A stretch of 64,000 bases of DNA from Acrocarpospora macrocephala (lineage in GTDB: Bacteria > Actinomycetota > Actinomycetes > Streptosporangiales > Streptosporangiaceae): contig NZ_BLAE01000043.1 in NCBI RefSeq assembly GCF_009687865.1, positions 28,812 to 92,811 of the forward strand. Direction: 5' to 3'. The position numbers and the translations under genes are program-made. The notes beneath the pieces are model-generated. The model was not told where the DNA came from. It ran no database searches and was given only the letters and a program-made list of their open reading frames with translations. Shown here one piece after another: positions 18,229 to 26,324 of this stretch (the stretch's first letter is position 1; every line of letters starts with the position of its first letter).

Positions 18229-19121
18229 ATAACCGACCGACCTGGCAGGAGCGGCCCACCCTCTTCGGGCTGACGCTCAAAGGCTTCACGCTGACCGTCA
18301 TCGTGCTGGTCATGATCTACCCGATCTACGTGGTGATCCTCACCAGCCTGTCCACCGCTTCGGCCGTCACCGCGGCCGGCGGCCTGGTGACCCTGCCCAC
18401 CGACCTCTCCCTGGACGCCTACCGGGAACTCTTCGGCGGCGGCGTCGTCACCCGCGCCGTCCTGGTCAGCACAGGCGTCACCCTCGTCGGCACCACCGTC
18501 AGCCTGGGCCTCACCATCCTGGCCGCCTACGGCCTGTCCCGTACCAACTCGCTGTTCCACCGCCCGCTGCTGTTCCTGTTCCTGCTGACCTTCCTGTTCA
18601 CCCCCGGCATGATCCCCACCTACCTGATGGTCCGCGAGCTCGGCCTGATCGACAGCTACTGGTCGCTGATCCTGCCGTCCGCGATCAGCGCCTTCAACCT
18701 GGTCGTGATGCGCGCCTTCTTCATGAACATCCCCGGCGAGGTCATCGACAGCGCCCGCATCGACGGCGCGGGCGACTTCCGCATCCTGGGCCGCATCGTC
18801 CTGCCCATGTCCAAAGGTGTCACCGCCGTCATCGGCCTCTTCTACGCCGTCGGCTACTGGAACGCCTTCTTCAACGCCGTCCTCTATATCAACGACAACT
18901 CCAAGTGGCCCCTCCAGCTCATCCTCCGCCAGTACGTGCAACAGGGCATGGACCTGGTCCCCAACACCCGCACGTACGACTCCGCCGCCGGCGCCCTCCC
19001 CCCGAACCTGGCCATCAAGATGGCCATCATCGTGGTCGCCCTGATCCCGGTGCTGATCATCTACCCCTTCGTCCAGAAACACTTCACGAAGGGCGTGATC
19101 ATCGGCGCGGTGAAGGGGTGA
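18225..19121 (+). CDS. Carbohydrate ABC importer, permease (LplC/YtcP-like)
   Basis: 298 residues from ATG 18225, which overlaps the previous stop by 4 nt; longer open frames upstream are shadows of the first permease. Six membrane helices are expected, beginning with LTVIVLVMIYPIYVVILTSL. The EAA-type loop reads IDSARIDGAGDFRILGRIVLP. The C-terminus, PFVQKHFTKGVIIGAVKG, is the standard ending of YtcP/LplC permeases. It completes the membrane channel of the importer. It is convergent with the STAND gene, 15 bp away. Confidence 0.95.
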   Translation: MNNRPTWQERPTLFGLTLKGFTLTVIVLVMIYPIYVVILTSLSTASAVTAAGGLVTLPTDLSLDAYRELFGGGVVTRAVLVSTGVTLVGTTVSLGLTILAAYGLSRTNSLFHRPLLFLFLLTFLFTPGMIPTYLMVRELGLIDSYWSLILPSAISAFNLVVMRAFFMNIPGEVIDSARIDGAGDFRILGRIVLPMSKGVTAVIGLFYAVGYWNAFFNAVLYINDNSKWPLQLILRQYVQQGMDLVPNTRTYDSAAGALPPNLAIKMAIIVVALIPVLIIYPFVQKHFTKGVIIGAVKG

Positions 19122-19136
19122 CTACGCCGGACCCGA

Positions 19137-21122
19137 TCAGGCGGGTTCTCGGGCCAGGAGCAGGGCCTGCTCGCGCAGGTGCGACGGCAGCCCAGGTTCG
19201 GTGGCTTGCAGAGCCTGGGTGACGTAGTCATGAGATATCCCGCTACGGCCGAGGAGCGCATAGACGCGGGCGGCGCGATGCAGGACCGGGCCGTTGGCGG
19301 AACCCGGAGCCGTGGCGTCGAGGATCTCCTGCTCCGCCGCGTCGAATCGCCGGACCAGGGCAAGGGCGAGGGCTCGGGCAGCCAGGGTGCCCGGCTGCTG
19401 GTTCCGCCGCACCGCGGTTCGATCGAGATCGCGTAGCGCCGCCTCCGCCTGTCCCATGTCGGCGAGGATCTCGCCGCGAAGGGCCAGCGCCGCGACCGGC
19501 GGCTGATCCGACAACGCCAGCGCGCCGTTCAGATGGGACAGCGCGGCGCCGGGCTGTCCCGCCGCCCACAACGCCTCGCCGAGCGCGAGCTTGGCCTGGA
19601 CATTGTTGCTCTCCCACGCCTGGACCGTCTTCAGCCGCTCGATCGCGGCCTCCACCTTCCCCTGCGCGAGGAGCAGCTTGCCGTCGGCGGTCAGCACCCG
19701 CGCGACGCCGCCGAACTGCTGTCGCACGGCGAACATCTCCAGCGCCTTGTCGAAGTGGGCATGGGCCGCTTCGACATCCCCCTGTGCGGCGGCCACCGCG
19801 CCGTAGATCTCGGTGGCCTCCGCGTGAATCCAGCTGCCCTGGTCACTCGCGACCCGGATCGCCTCTCCCGCGAGGGCGCGAGCCGTCAGCCAGCTCTCAC
19901 GCTCGAGGGCGTCACGGGCTTCCCGCAGGTAGACGGTAGGTGTTTCGTGCTGTTTGATCGGGCCGATCAGCCGGTCGTGCTGGAGCTCGTACCAGCGGAT
20001 GCCCAGTCGATGCTCGGCCCTCAGCACATGCCTGTCCTCCAGCGCACGGGCTATCGAATTGGGCATGCCGGCGGTCTCACGCAGCCCTTCGTACGCGGTG
20101 CTGCGCGTGCCGTGTTCGGTGATGAAGGTGTTGCGCAGCCAGAGCAGGATCTCGCCGGCCAGCACCCGGTGCTCCTCGGCCACCTCGTCGATCACTGTCT
20201 TGCAGAAGCGCACGAGGAATCTGTCGACGTCGGCATAGGCCCTGGCGTGATCCGGAGTGATCTGGACAACCTCCGGGGGCAGCGACGTCCAGAGCGCGGA
20301 GCACACCACCTGCAACTGGACCGGCTCAACGCTGTCCAGCGAGAGGGTGGTCTCAACGCCGTCGTCGTTGGTGAACAGAACCGTGCTGAGATCGGATACC
20401 AGCAGCTCGGCGGCGCCGGAGACGAAGGACCTCCCCGTTCCCTCCAGCGGGTTGACCACGGCCTGCAGGGCGGCCTCGCGGCTGAGCGGCTTCAGGTGCA
20501 ACCTTGATCGCGTACCCTGACCGAGGACCTGCTCATGCGGAAGGACCGCGTACAGATACTCCTCGCGCAACGCGAGAAGCAAATGCAGACCTTCGTGTGT
20601 ACGCATGGCCGCGGCCAGTTGATCGAGAAACTCGGCGCGCTCGTTCTCCCTGAACGTCGGACCCTGGAATATCTCCTCAGCCTGGTCCACGGCCGCCAGA
20701 ACCAGCACGGGATCGCCATAGCGGTCGACCTTCTCCGGCCGGAGGCTCAGGAAGTCGGAGATCGTCATGCCGGCGAAACCGGAGAGCGGGACATCCGGTG
20801 CCCACGAGGCGAGCAGGGCCAGGACATAGGGATTCCCCGGCTGGGCGGCATGGAGAACCCGGCCCGGTGAAACTCTGCCCACGGGCAGCGCGTCGGCCCG
20901 TTCCGGATCGAGCCGTGGCAGGACACCGGCGTGCAGGAGGGATGTCTTGCCGACGCCGGAGGCGCCGTACAGCACGCTCAGGCCGGTGGCCTGCCACATC
21001 GTCGCAACCTCACGTGCCTCGCTTTCCCTGCCGTAGAAGAGGTTGTGATCGTCCCGGTAATAGGGGCGCATCCCCACGTAGGGATTGCTGGGCCGTCCAT
21101 CAGCGCGCCGCACGGGTGTCAT
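19137..21122 (-). CDS. nSTAND1-type NTPase with TPR-like C-terminal half
   Basis: 661 residues. It opens with NPYVGMRPYYRDDHNLFYGRE, the usual lead-in of novel-STAND-1 NTPases. The P-loop is GASGVGKTSLL (residues about 53-62). A hydrophobic beta-strand with an acidic pair gives Walker B (VLVLAAVDQAEEIF), and winged-helix/effector-linker sequence reaches to about residue 390. The rest is alpha-helical repeats resembling TPRs (AQGDVEAAHAHFDKALEMF, AEAALRDLDRTAVRR). STAND proteins are ATP-switched scaffolds that oligomerise on detecting a trigger. The gene starts within the end of the SIR2 gene (ATGA), so the two proteins are made together. It probably acts as sensor/switch for the SIR2 effector (inference). 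Confidence 0.88.
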   Translation of the reverse strand: MTPVRRADGRPSNPYVGMRPYYRDDHNLFYGRESEAREVATMWQATGLSVLYGASGVGKTSLLHAGVLPRLDPERADALPVGRVSPGRVLHAAQPGNPYVLALLASWAPDVPLSGFAGMTISDFLSLRPEKVDRYGDPVLVLAAVDQAEEIFQGPTFRENERAEFLDQLAAAMRTHEGLHLLLALREEYLYAVLPHEQVLGQGTRSRLHLKPLSREAALQAVVNPLEGTGRSFVSGAAELLVSDLSTVLFTNDDGVETTLSLDSVEPVQLQVVCSALWTSLPPEVVQITPDHARAYADVDRFLVRFCKTVIDEVAEEHRVLAGEILLWLRNTFITEHGTRSTAYEGLRETAGMPNSIARALEDRHVLRAEHRLGIRWYELQHDRLIGPIKQHETPTVYLREARDALERESWLTARALAGEAIRVASDQGSWIHAEATEIYGAVAAAQGDVEAAHAHFDKALEMFAVRQQFGGVARVLTADGKLLLAQGKVEAAIERLKTVQAWESNNVQAKLALGEALWAAGQPGAALSHLNGALALSDQPPVAALALRGEILADMGQAEAALRDLDRTAVRRNQQPGTLAARALALALVRRFDAAEQEILDATAPGSANGPVLHRAARVYALLGRSGISHDYVTQALQATEPGLPSHLREQALLLAREPA

Positions 21123-21982
21123 GTCATCCTCGCTCGCAGTTCTTCGCAGAATTGGCTGGCCGTGCCAATGAAGATGGAGATGTTCCAGCCGTCCAGGTAG
21201 TGCGTGAGGTACTTGCGGGCCTGCTCGTAAGCGTCCGGCACCGAACTCGCGATCTCCGGTATGAGCTGGACGCTGACGTGCCTTCGCTTGTTACTCCGGG
21301 GAACGTTGCGAGCCAACCCGTTGAACAGCACATTGAACGTCCAGTCCTGGAGGCTGTAGCCGATGAAGAGCAAGGGCTTGGCCGTCATCGCGTCCACCAC
21401 GGCCCTCGGCAGGGGATGACGACTTCCCCGCGACTGAGCCTCCACGATATTGATCAGATAAGTAATGTAGTCGAAGTCCGTCAGGACCAGCGATTTCGGC
21501 ATCGACCAGCTGCCGTGCAAGTGGCAGACGAGCGGCTCGGCGCTGGTCGGCTCAGCGAGCGGGGTCTCGTCAGGAGCGACTTCCCACCATTTGGCGATCT
21601 CGGCCTGTGGACGCCGACCCGCACGTGTGAGCGCCCGGAAAAGAAAGTCATCGTAGTTGGTAGTGAGGTATGTGGTAATCGGAAACTCGGCGAGAAGCAT
21701 GTGGGGCTCACTCGACGCGTCGTCCGGCACGCCAAAGGACTGCAGGTGGGCACAGAGGAGATGCTTCAGTTCAACGGGATCCTTTACCACCGACGTCACC
21801 CACTGCATGACCCGCGAAAGGTTGGTGACGTCCGGGAAGGGATAACCGTATTCGCTGGCATACTTCCTGCTGAGATCAGACCCGGTGGGAAGCGTTCCAG
21901 CGCAGGCGCCCGCGCCGAGAAGCGGCGTGCAGTCTCCCCTGCGGAGCTGGTTGATCAGTCGTTCCCAGTCCGCATCGTCCAC
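21119..21982 (-). CDS. SIR2-like (SIR2_2-type) putative NAD-consuming effector
   Basis: 287 residues from GTG 21982. The nucleotide-binding Gly-rich turn is TPLLGAGACAGTLP (residues about 19-32). The diagnostic TTNYD is at 107-111, and the catalytic-type His is in CHLHGSWS (about 156). A second Rossmann stretch reads KPLLFIGYSLQDWTFN. This pattern matches the SIR2-like domains found as NAD+-degrading effectors in prokaryotic immune systems, not the zinc-containing deacetylases; no Cys4 zinc site is seen. It lies 79 bp downstream of the FxSxx-COOH precursor gene and is translationally coupled to the STAND gene. NADase activity is inferred from the family, not shown. Confidence 0.88.
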   Translation of the reverse strand: MDDADWERLINQLRRGDCTPLLGAGACAGTLPTGSDLSRKYASEYGYPFPDVTNLSRVMQWVTSVVKDPVELKHLLCAHLQSFGVPDDASSEPHMLLAEFPITTYLTTNYDDFLFRALTRAGRRPQAEIAKWWEVAPDETPLAEPTSAEPLVCHLHGSWSMPKSLVLTDFDYITYLINIVEAQSRGSRHPLPRAVVDAMTAKPLLFIGYSLQDWTFNVLFNGLARNVPRSNKRRHVSVQLIPEIASSVPDAYEQARKYLTHYLDGWNISIFIGTASQFCEELRARMT

Positions 21983-22061
21983 AGCGCCATCCCGATCCTC
22001 GCGAGCGGGTTACCCCCAAACACGTTATGTGTACAGGATGGCAGATATAAGCGGAGATCGG

Positions 22062-22232
22062 CTATATAGCCGATTGGAAGCCCGCGGCCGGTCCGGAGTC
22101 CGTGTCCTCAACCAGCCGTCGCAGCGCATGGTTCAGGGGTGTCGATGGAGCGATCCCGTCAAGGTCCTTCAGGCTCAAACCGGTCACATCTACCAAACCA
22201 GCGCCATACTCAACGGAACGTTCCTTGGACAT
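22062..22232 (-). CDS. fxsA: FxSxx-COOH RiPP precursor peptide
   Basis: A 56-residue frame from ATG 22232 to TAG 22062. A GGGAG ribosome-binding site lies six bases ahead of the start. The N-terminal leader contains GLVDVTGLSLKDL and LNHALRRLVED, and the peptide ends G-F-Q-S-A-I. The terminal F-x-S-x-x at the carboxyl end is the defining pattern of FxSxx-COOH precursors, the substrates of FxsB radical SAM maturases. The expected modification is a cross-link involving the C-terminal aromatic residue. The gene is divergent from fxsT and reads into the SIR2-STAND pair. It is too short for many gene finders, but motif, start site and context agree. Confidence 0.88.
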   Translation of the reverse strand: MSKERSVEYGAGLVDVTGLSLKDLDGIAPSTPLNHALRRLVEDTDSGPAAGFQSAI

Positions 22233-22464
22233 CCGATACTCCCTGAACCGCTCTCGAGGTTGATAGACCTACCCTTTCACGATATTGACACCCAGGGCAA
22301 CTACGGCTACGGCGTGGCGGCGACACCACCGCGACGACGTCCATCCGGACCCTGATTCCGCCCGGTCCAAATCGGGGAACGCATTCTACCTTCGATAGAG
22401 CTAAACCCTGGTGCACATTCGGTCTATGCTGTTCCCAAAAAACAGGCCAACGTAAGGCGGTCGC

Positions 22465-25002
22465 GTGTCTATTTCGCAGCCTTCCACGGCGGCCAGGATT
22501 CCTGGGCGCATCCCGGAGGTCTGGGGCAAGGTCCCCCAGCAGAACAAGAACTTCACCGGCCGTGACGACCTCCTGGAGAAGCTGAGGAGCGGCGTCGTCT
22601 CCGATGATGTGACCGCTGTCGTCCCGCATGCCCTGCATGGCCTCGGCGGCGTCGGAAAGACCCAGGTGGCTATTGAGTACGCCTACCGCTATCGCCATGA
22701 ATACGACCTGGTGTGGTGGATTCCCGCGGACCAGCCCATGCTGGTGCGTTCATCGCTGGCCGGCCTGGCGCCCCACCTCGACCTGCCCACCGCCGCGATC
22801 GCCGGTATCGAGGATGCCTCGGCAGCCGTCCTGGACGCCCTAAAGCGGGGCAAACCCTACTCAAGATGGCTCTTGATCTTTGATAACGCGGACGAGCCCG
22901 AAGAGATCAACGAGATCATTCCTCGCGGTCCCGGCCATGTTCTCATCACTTCCCGTAACCACAGTTGGCAAGGCGTCGTGGACACCGTTCCCGTTGACGT
23001 CTTTACCCGGGAAGAAAGCATCGAGTTCCTGGTCAAAAGGGCACGTGCGGTGAGCACGGCCAAGGCGGCGGTGCTTGCCGAGGAACTCGGCGACCTTCCG
23101 TTGGCCCTGGAACAGGCCGGTGCGCTTCAGGCCGAAACTGGAATGTCGGTCGATGAGTATCTTCGTCTGCTGGCCGTCCACACCGCACAGCTTCTCGACA
23201 TCAACAAACCCTCCGACTATCCGCTGTCGATGACGGCGGCCTGGTCGTTGTCGGTGGCACAACTGTCGGCCAAGCTCCCCGAGGCCGTCGATCTGCTGCG
23301 GTGTTCCGCCTTCTTCGGGCCTGAGCCGATTCCGCGCGACGTCTTCGGGCCGCCTTCGGAGAAGTTCCCGCCCTCGCTCAAGCTGGGCAGCCTGCTCGCG
23401 GATCCCATCCTGCTCAGCCGCGCCATCCGGGAACTCGGCCGCTACGCCCTGGCCAGAATCGACTCCGTGAGCCGCACCATCCAGGTGCACCGGCTCGTCC
23501 AGGCGCTGTTGCGCCAGGAACTGCCGCCCGACGAGCAGGCCGCGTTCCGGCGGGAGGTCCACCTGCTCCTCGCCTCGGCGGCGCCGTACGAGCCGGATGA
23601 CAATGCCTCCTGGTCTCGCTACGCGGAACTCCTCGGCCACGTGACTCCAGCCGACGTCGCATCCAGCCAGGACCCTCTCGTCCGGAACTTCGCGCTCGAC
23701 ATCGTCCGCTACGTGTATTCCTCAGGCGACTTCGAGTCAGCTCGTGACCTGGTTCAGAATTTCATCTCGGTGTGGCGCGAGCAGAGTGGCGGGGACGATC
23801 CGGCCGTTCTCTCCGGGCAGCGCCATTTCGGCATCATCATCAGGGAGCTGGGTGACTTCCAGACCTCGTTCGAGCTCAATCAGGCCACCATGGCGCGCAT
23901 GCGTGAAGTGCTCGGCCCCGACGATGCCGAGACACTGCTGCTGACCAACAGTCACGGCGCCGACCTGAGGGCCCGGGGGGATTTCGCGGCGGCCCTGCAG
24001 CACGACCGCGATTCGCTGAGCCAGCACGAGGCGGCTTTCGGGCCGGATCATCGCCGCACGCTCCGCGCGATGAACAACCTCGCGCTTGACTACCTCCTGC
24101 TGGGTGACTACTCCTCAGCCCAGGAGCTGCAGAAGAAGACCTACATGATGCAGAGTCGCGCGGGGTCGGGGTCCAGCAAGCAGAACGTGCTCTCCTCCTG
24201 GAACGGCCTGGCCCGTGTCGTCCGGCTGCGGGGTGAGTACTTCGAGGCGTGCGACGTCGGCGAGGAAGCCTACGAGTACGGCGTCCAGGAACTGGGCGCC
24301 GACCATCCGTGGACGCTGCGCACCGCCAAGGACCTGTCCATCGCCAAACGCAGGGCAGGACTGGTCGAGGAGGCGCTGGAGCTGGCTCAGCGCACCTATG
24401 AGCTCCAGGAGCGCATCTTCGGCAAGGAGCACCCCGACACGCTCGCCGCGGCGCTCTGCCTGGCCAACGCCCTGCGGACGAACAACCAGGTCGTCGAAGC
24501 GCTGCAAGTGCTGAGAGAGGCGGCCCAGCTCTTCCCTCGAATGTACGGCCAGGATCACCCGTTCAAATTCGGCTGCGACACCAACCTCGCCCTACTGCTG
24601 AGAGTCAACGGGGAAGCCGAAGAGGCCAGAGCGATCGACGAGCGCGCGCTGGCCGGCTTCGACCTGAAACTGGGGCGTGAGCATCACTACTCGCTGACGT
24701 GCGCCATCAATCTCGCCAGCGACCTGGCGGCCGAAGGCGAGGCCGCGAACGCGACGAACCTCAACGAGAACACGCTGCAGCGCCTGAACGAGGTGCTCGG
24801 AACCGACCATCCCCTCACTCTCGCCTGCGCCGTGAATCTCGTCCTCGATCTGGTGTCCGTCCATCGCGAAGACGAGGCGGACGCACTGCGCAGCAGCACA
24901 ATGGCCAAATACGAACGGGTGCTCGGCCCTGACCACCCGGACACCCGGGTCGCCAGGGACGGCGGGCGCCTCGACTTCGACTTCGATCCTCCGGTTCTCT
25001 AA
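22465..25002 (+). CDS. fxsT: FxSxx-COOH system NB-ARC/tetratricopeptide protein FxsT
   Basis: 845 residues from GTG 22465, with AAGGCGG as the likely ribosome-binding site. The N-terminal NB-ARC/STAND ATPase has the P-loop HGLGGVGKTQVA (about 59-69), Walker B WLLIFDNAD and the GxP-type motif LGDLPLALEQAG. A winged-helix region is followed by about ten TPRs of the Kinesin-light-chain style with recurring G-x-D/E-H-P-x-T-L (GADHPWTLRTAKDLS, GKEHPDTLAAALCLA). This matches FxsT of FxSxx-COOH systems. It is divergent from the precursor gene across a 232-bp shared promoter region, and its end overlaps the convergent HExxH gene by 4 nt. Its biochemical role is unknown. Confidence 0.93.
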   Translation: MSISQPSTAARIPGRIPEVWGKVPQQNKNFTGRDDLLEKLRSGVVSDDVTAVVPHALHGLGGVGKTQVAIEYAYRYRHEYDLVWWIPADQPMLVRSSLAGLAPHLDLPTAAIAGIEDASAAVLDALKRGKPYSRWLLIFDNADEPEEINEIIPRGPGHVLITSRNHSWQGVVDTVPVDVFTREESIEFLVKRARAVSTAKAAVLAEELGDLPLALEQAGALQAETGMSVDEYLRLLAVHTAQLLDINKPSDYPLSMTAAWSLSVAQLSAKLPEAVDLLRCSAFFGPEPIPRDVFGPPSEKFPPSLKLGSLLADPILLSRAIRELGRYALARIDSVSRTIQVHRLVQALLRQELPPDEQAAFRREVHLLLASAAPYEPDDNASWSRYAELLGHVTPADVASSQDPLVRNFALDIVRYVYSSGDFESARDLVQNFISVWREQSGGDDPAVLSGQRHFGIIIRELGDFQTSFELNQATMARMREVLGPDDAETLLLTNSHGADLRARGDFAAALQHDRDSLSQHEAAFGPDHRRTLRAMNNLALDYLLLGDYSSAQELQKKTYMMQSRAGSGSSKQNVLSSWNGLARVVRLRGEYFEACDVGEEAYEYGVQELGADHPWTLRTAKDLSIAKRRAGLVEEALELAQRTYELQERIFGKEHPDTLAAALCLANALRTNNQVVEALQVLREAAQLFPRMYGQDHPFKFGCDTNLALLLRVNGEAEEARAIDERALAGFDLKLGREHHYSLTCAINLASDLAAEGEAANATNLNENTLQRLNEVLGTDHPLTLACAVNLVLDLVSVHREDEADALRSSTMAKYERVLGPDHPDTRVARDGGRLDFDFDPPVL

Positions 25003-26324
25003 TCGACGAGCCGGCGTTCTCCGTTGCGCTCCTGCCATCGAGTGCGATGACGTTTCGCGGCGGCCTCGGCCACCGCCCTGGCCTGATCGGGAATCGGCTC
25101 CCTGGCCAGGAGGCCGAGGCTGCCCTTCATGCCTTCGACGAAGCTGGTCCCGTCGCGGGTCAGCCGCCCGCTCCGGATCAGGGTGTCCGCCACCAGGCTG
25201 GCGGCGTCGCGCCAGCGGGCGAACTCGACATTCGCCTTCAGGGACTCCTCGCCTCGGGCCACTTCACGTTGCCGGCGCCAGAAATCAGCGACCCCAAGAA
25301 ATGCGTACGAGCCTTGCAGAAGCCCGGACACGGGACGAGGATCCTCGCGCCAGGGCGCGTAATAGCGTGATCCGTCGTCCGGCTCGGTCAGCCGGACGAT
25401 GTCGAGCAGCGCGGAGAGCTTGGCGTGCTGAGTTTCGTGGGCGAGCGTGACGGCCAGCGAAGTCGCGTCGGGGGGCGTCGACAACGCCACGCTGCCGAAG
25501 GTCTCTCTTGACGACGAGCTGGACGTCCCCTGGGGCGGGGCGACCAGCGGGGTCAGGACGCTGATGGCTTCGCGCACCTCGTCGGCGACGGTGGTGTGGT
25601 GGTTGACGAGGAGATCCCAGGCCTGGGTGAGCACGGTTCCCCAGCGATCGGTCTCCGGTCGCGACAGCCGCCCACCCAGATTGTCCAGACCTGGCATGCG
25701 ATGCGGGTCAAGGTCGTCAACGACGACGGTAAGGCCCATACCAGGCGATCCGGCAGCGAGTGTCCGGAGCCCGGACCACCCTGGCGCGTCCTCGCCCGTC
25801 CTGCTGGGGAGCCTGATGAAGCTGCCCGCCAGCTCCGCTTCCGCGCTGCCGTCCCGGCAGTGGAACGTCGCGACCCTGACTCCGCCAGGCACCAGGAGCT
25901 GTCCCAGCGAGGGAAGGGTGATGAGGCCATCGACCGCCGGCACATCCACGTCCACGCGCGCGCCCGCCCGGATCGCGGCCGCAGCCGCTAACGCGGCGAG
26001 CTGGCCAGGCGCGGCCGTGCTGTCGTGGGAGTCCAGCGCCTTGACCGTCTGACGCGCCCAGGCGCCCACGGCCGGATGGCACAGCACACTCTTCACGGCG
26101 TCCGGATGGTCGATCTGAAGAGACGCGAGCAGGTCATACGCCCGCCGTGCGTCCGCGGCGGCGGGGTGATTCCTCGCCCGCGCCGTGTCCACCACGCCTC
26201 GCACGAGAATGATGTGCTTGCTGTGCTGACCGGCACTCAGCAACGCGACCGCCGCGGCCCCACCAGCGCCCGCGGCCAACTCGGAGAACACCTGTCCGGA
26301 GATCCGGTGCTCGGTGAGGGTCAT
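24999..26324 (-). CDS. HExxH-motif protein of the FxSxx-COOH system
   Basis: 441 residues with the putative metal-binding motif H-E-T-Q-H at about 296-300 (LAVTLAHETQHAKLSALLDI), followed by YYAPWREDPRPVSGLLQGSY. This is the pattern of the 'HExxH motif domain' proteins that accompany FxsB or occur fused to it. Despite the motif, these proteins are thought of as peptide-modification or beta-hydroxylase-like partners, not ordinary proteases; the actual activity is unproven. Its start overlaps the end of fxsB by 4 nt (ATGA), so both are translated from one message. The separate-gene arrangement contrasts with the fused form seen in some genomes. Confidence 0.88.
   Translation of the reverse strand: MTLTEHRISGQVFSELAAGAGGAAAVALLSAGQHSKHIILVRGVVDTARARNHPAAADARRAYDLLASLQIDHPDAVKSVLCHPAVGAWARQTVKALDSHDSTAAPGQLAALAAAAAIRAGARVDVDVPAVDGLITLPSLGQLLVPGGVRVATFHCRDGSAEAELAGSFIRLPSRTGEDAPGWSGLRTLAAGSPGMGLTVVVDDLDPHRMPGLDNLGGRLSRPETDRWGTVLTQAWDLLVNHHTTVADEVREAISVLTPLVAPPQGTSSSSSRETFGSVALSTPPDATSLAVTLAHETQHAKLSALLDIVRLTEPDDGSRYYAPWREDPRPVSGLLQGSYAFLGVADFWRRQREVARGEESLKANVEFARWRDAASLVADTLIRSGRLTRDGTSFVEGMKGSLGLLAREPIPDQARAVAEAAAKRHRTRWQERNGERRLVD

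Noticed and set aside
21983..22061. Considered a second precursor peptide between fxsA and the SIR2 gene
   Set aside because: No frame there ends in F-x-S-x-x or has a start with a ribosome-binding site.
22210..22698. Minus-strand frame of 162 codons over the fxsA-fxsT gap
   Set aside because: It covers the start of fxsT antisense and conflicts with the well-supported fxsA frame.
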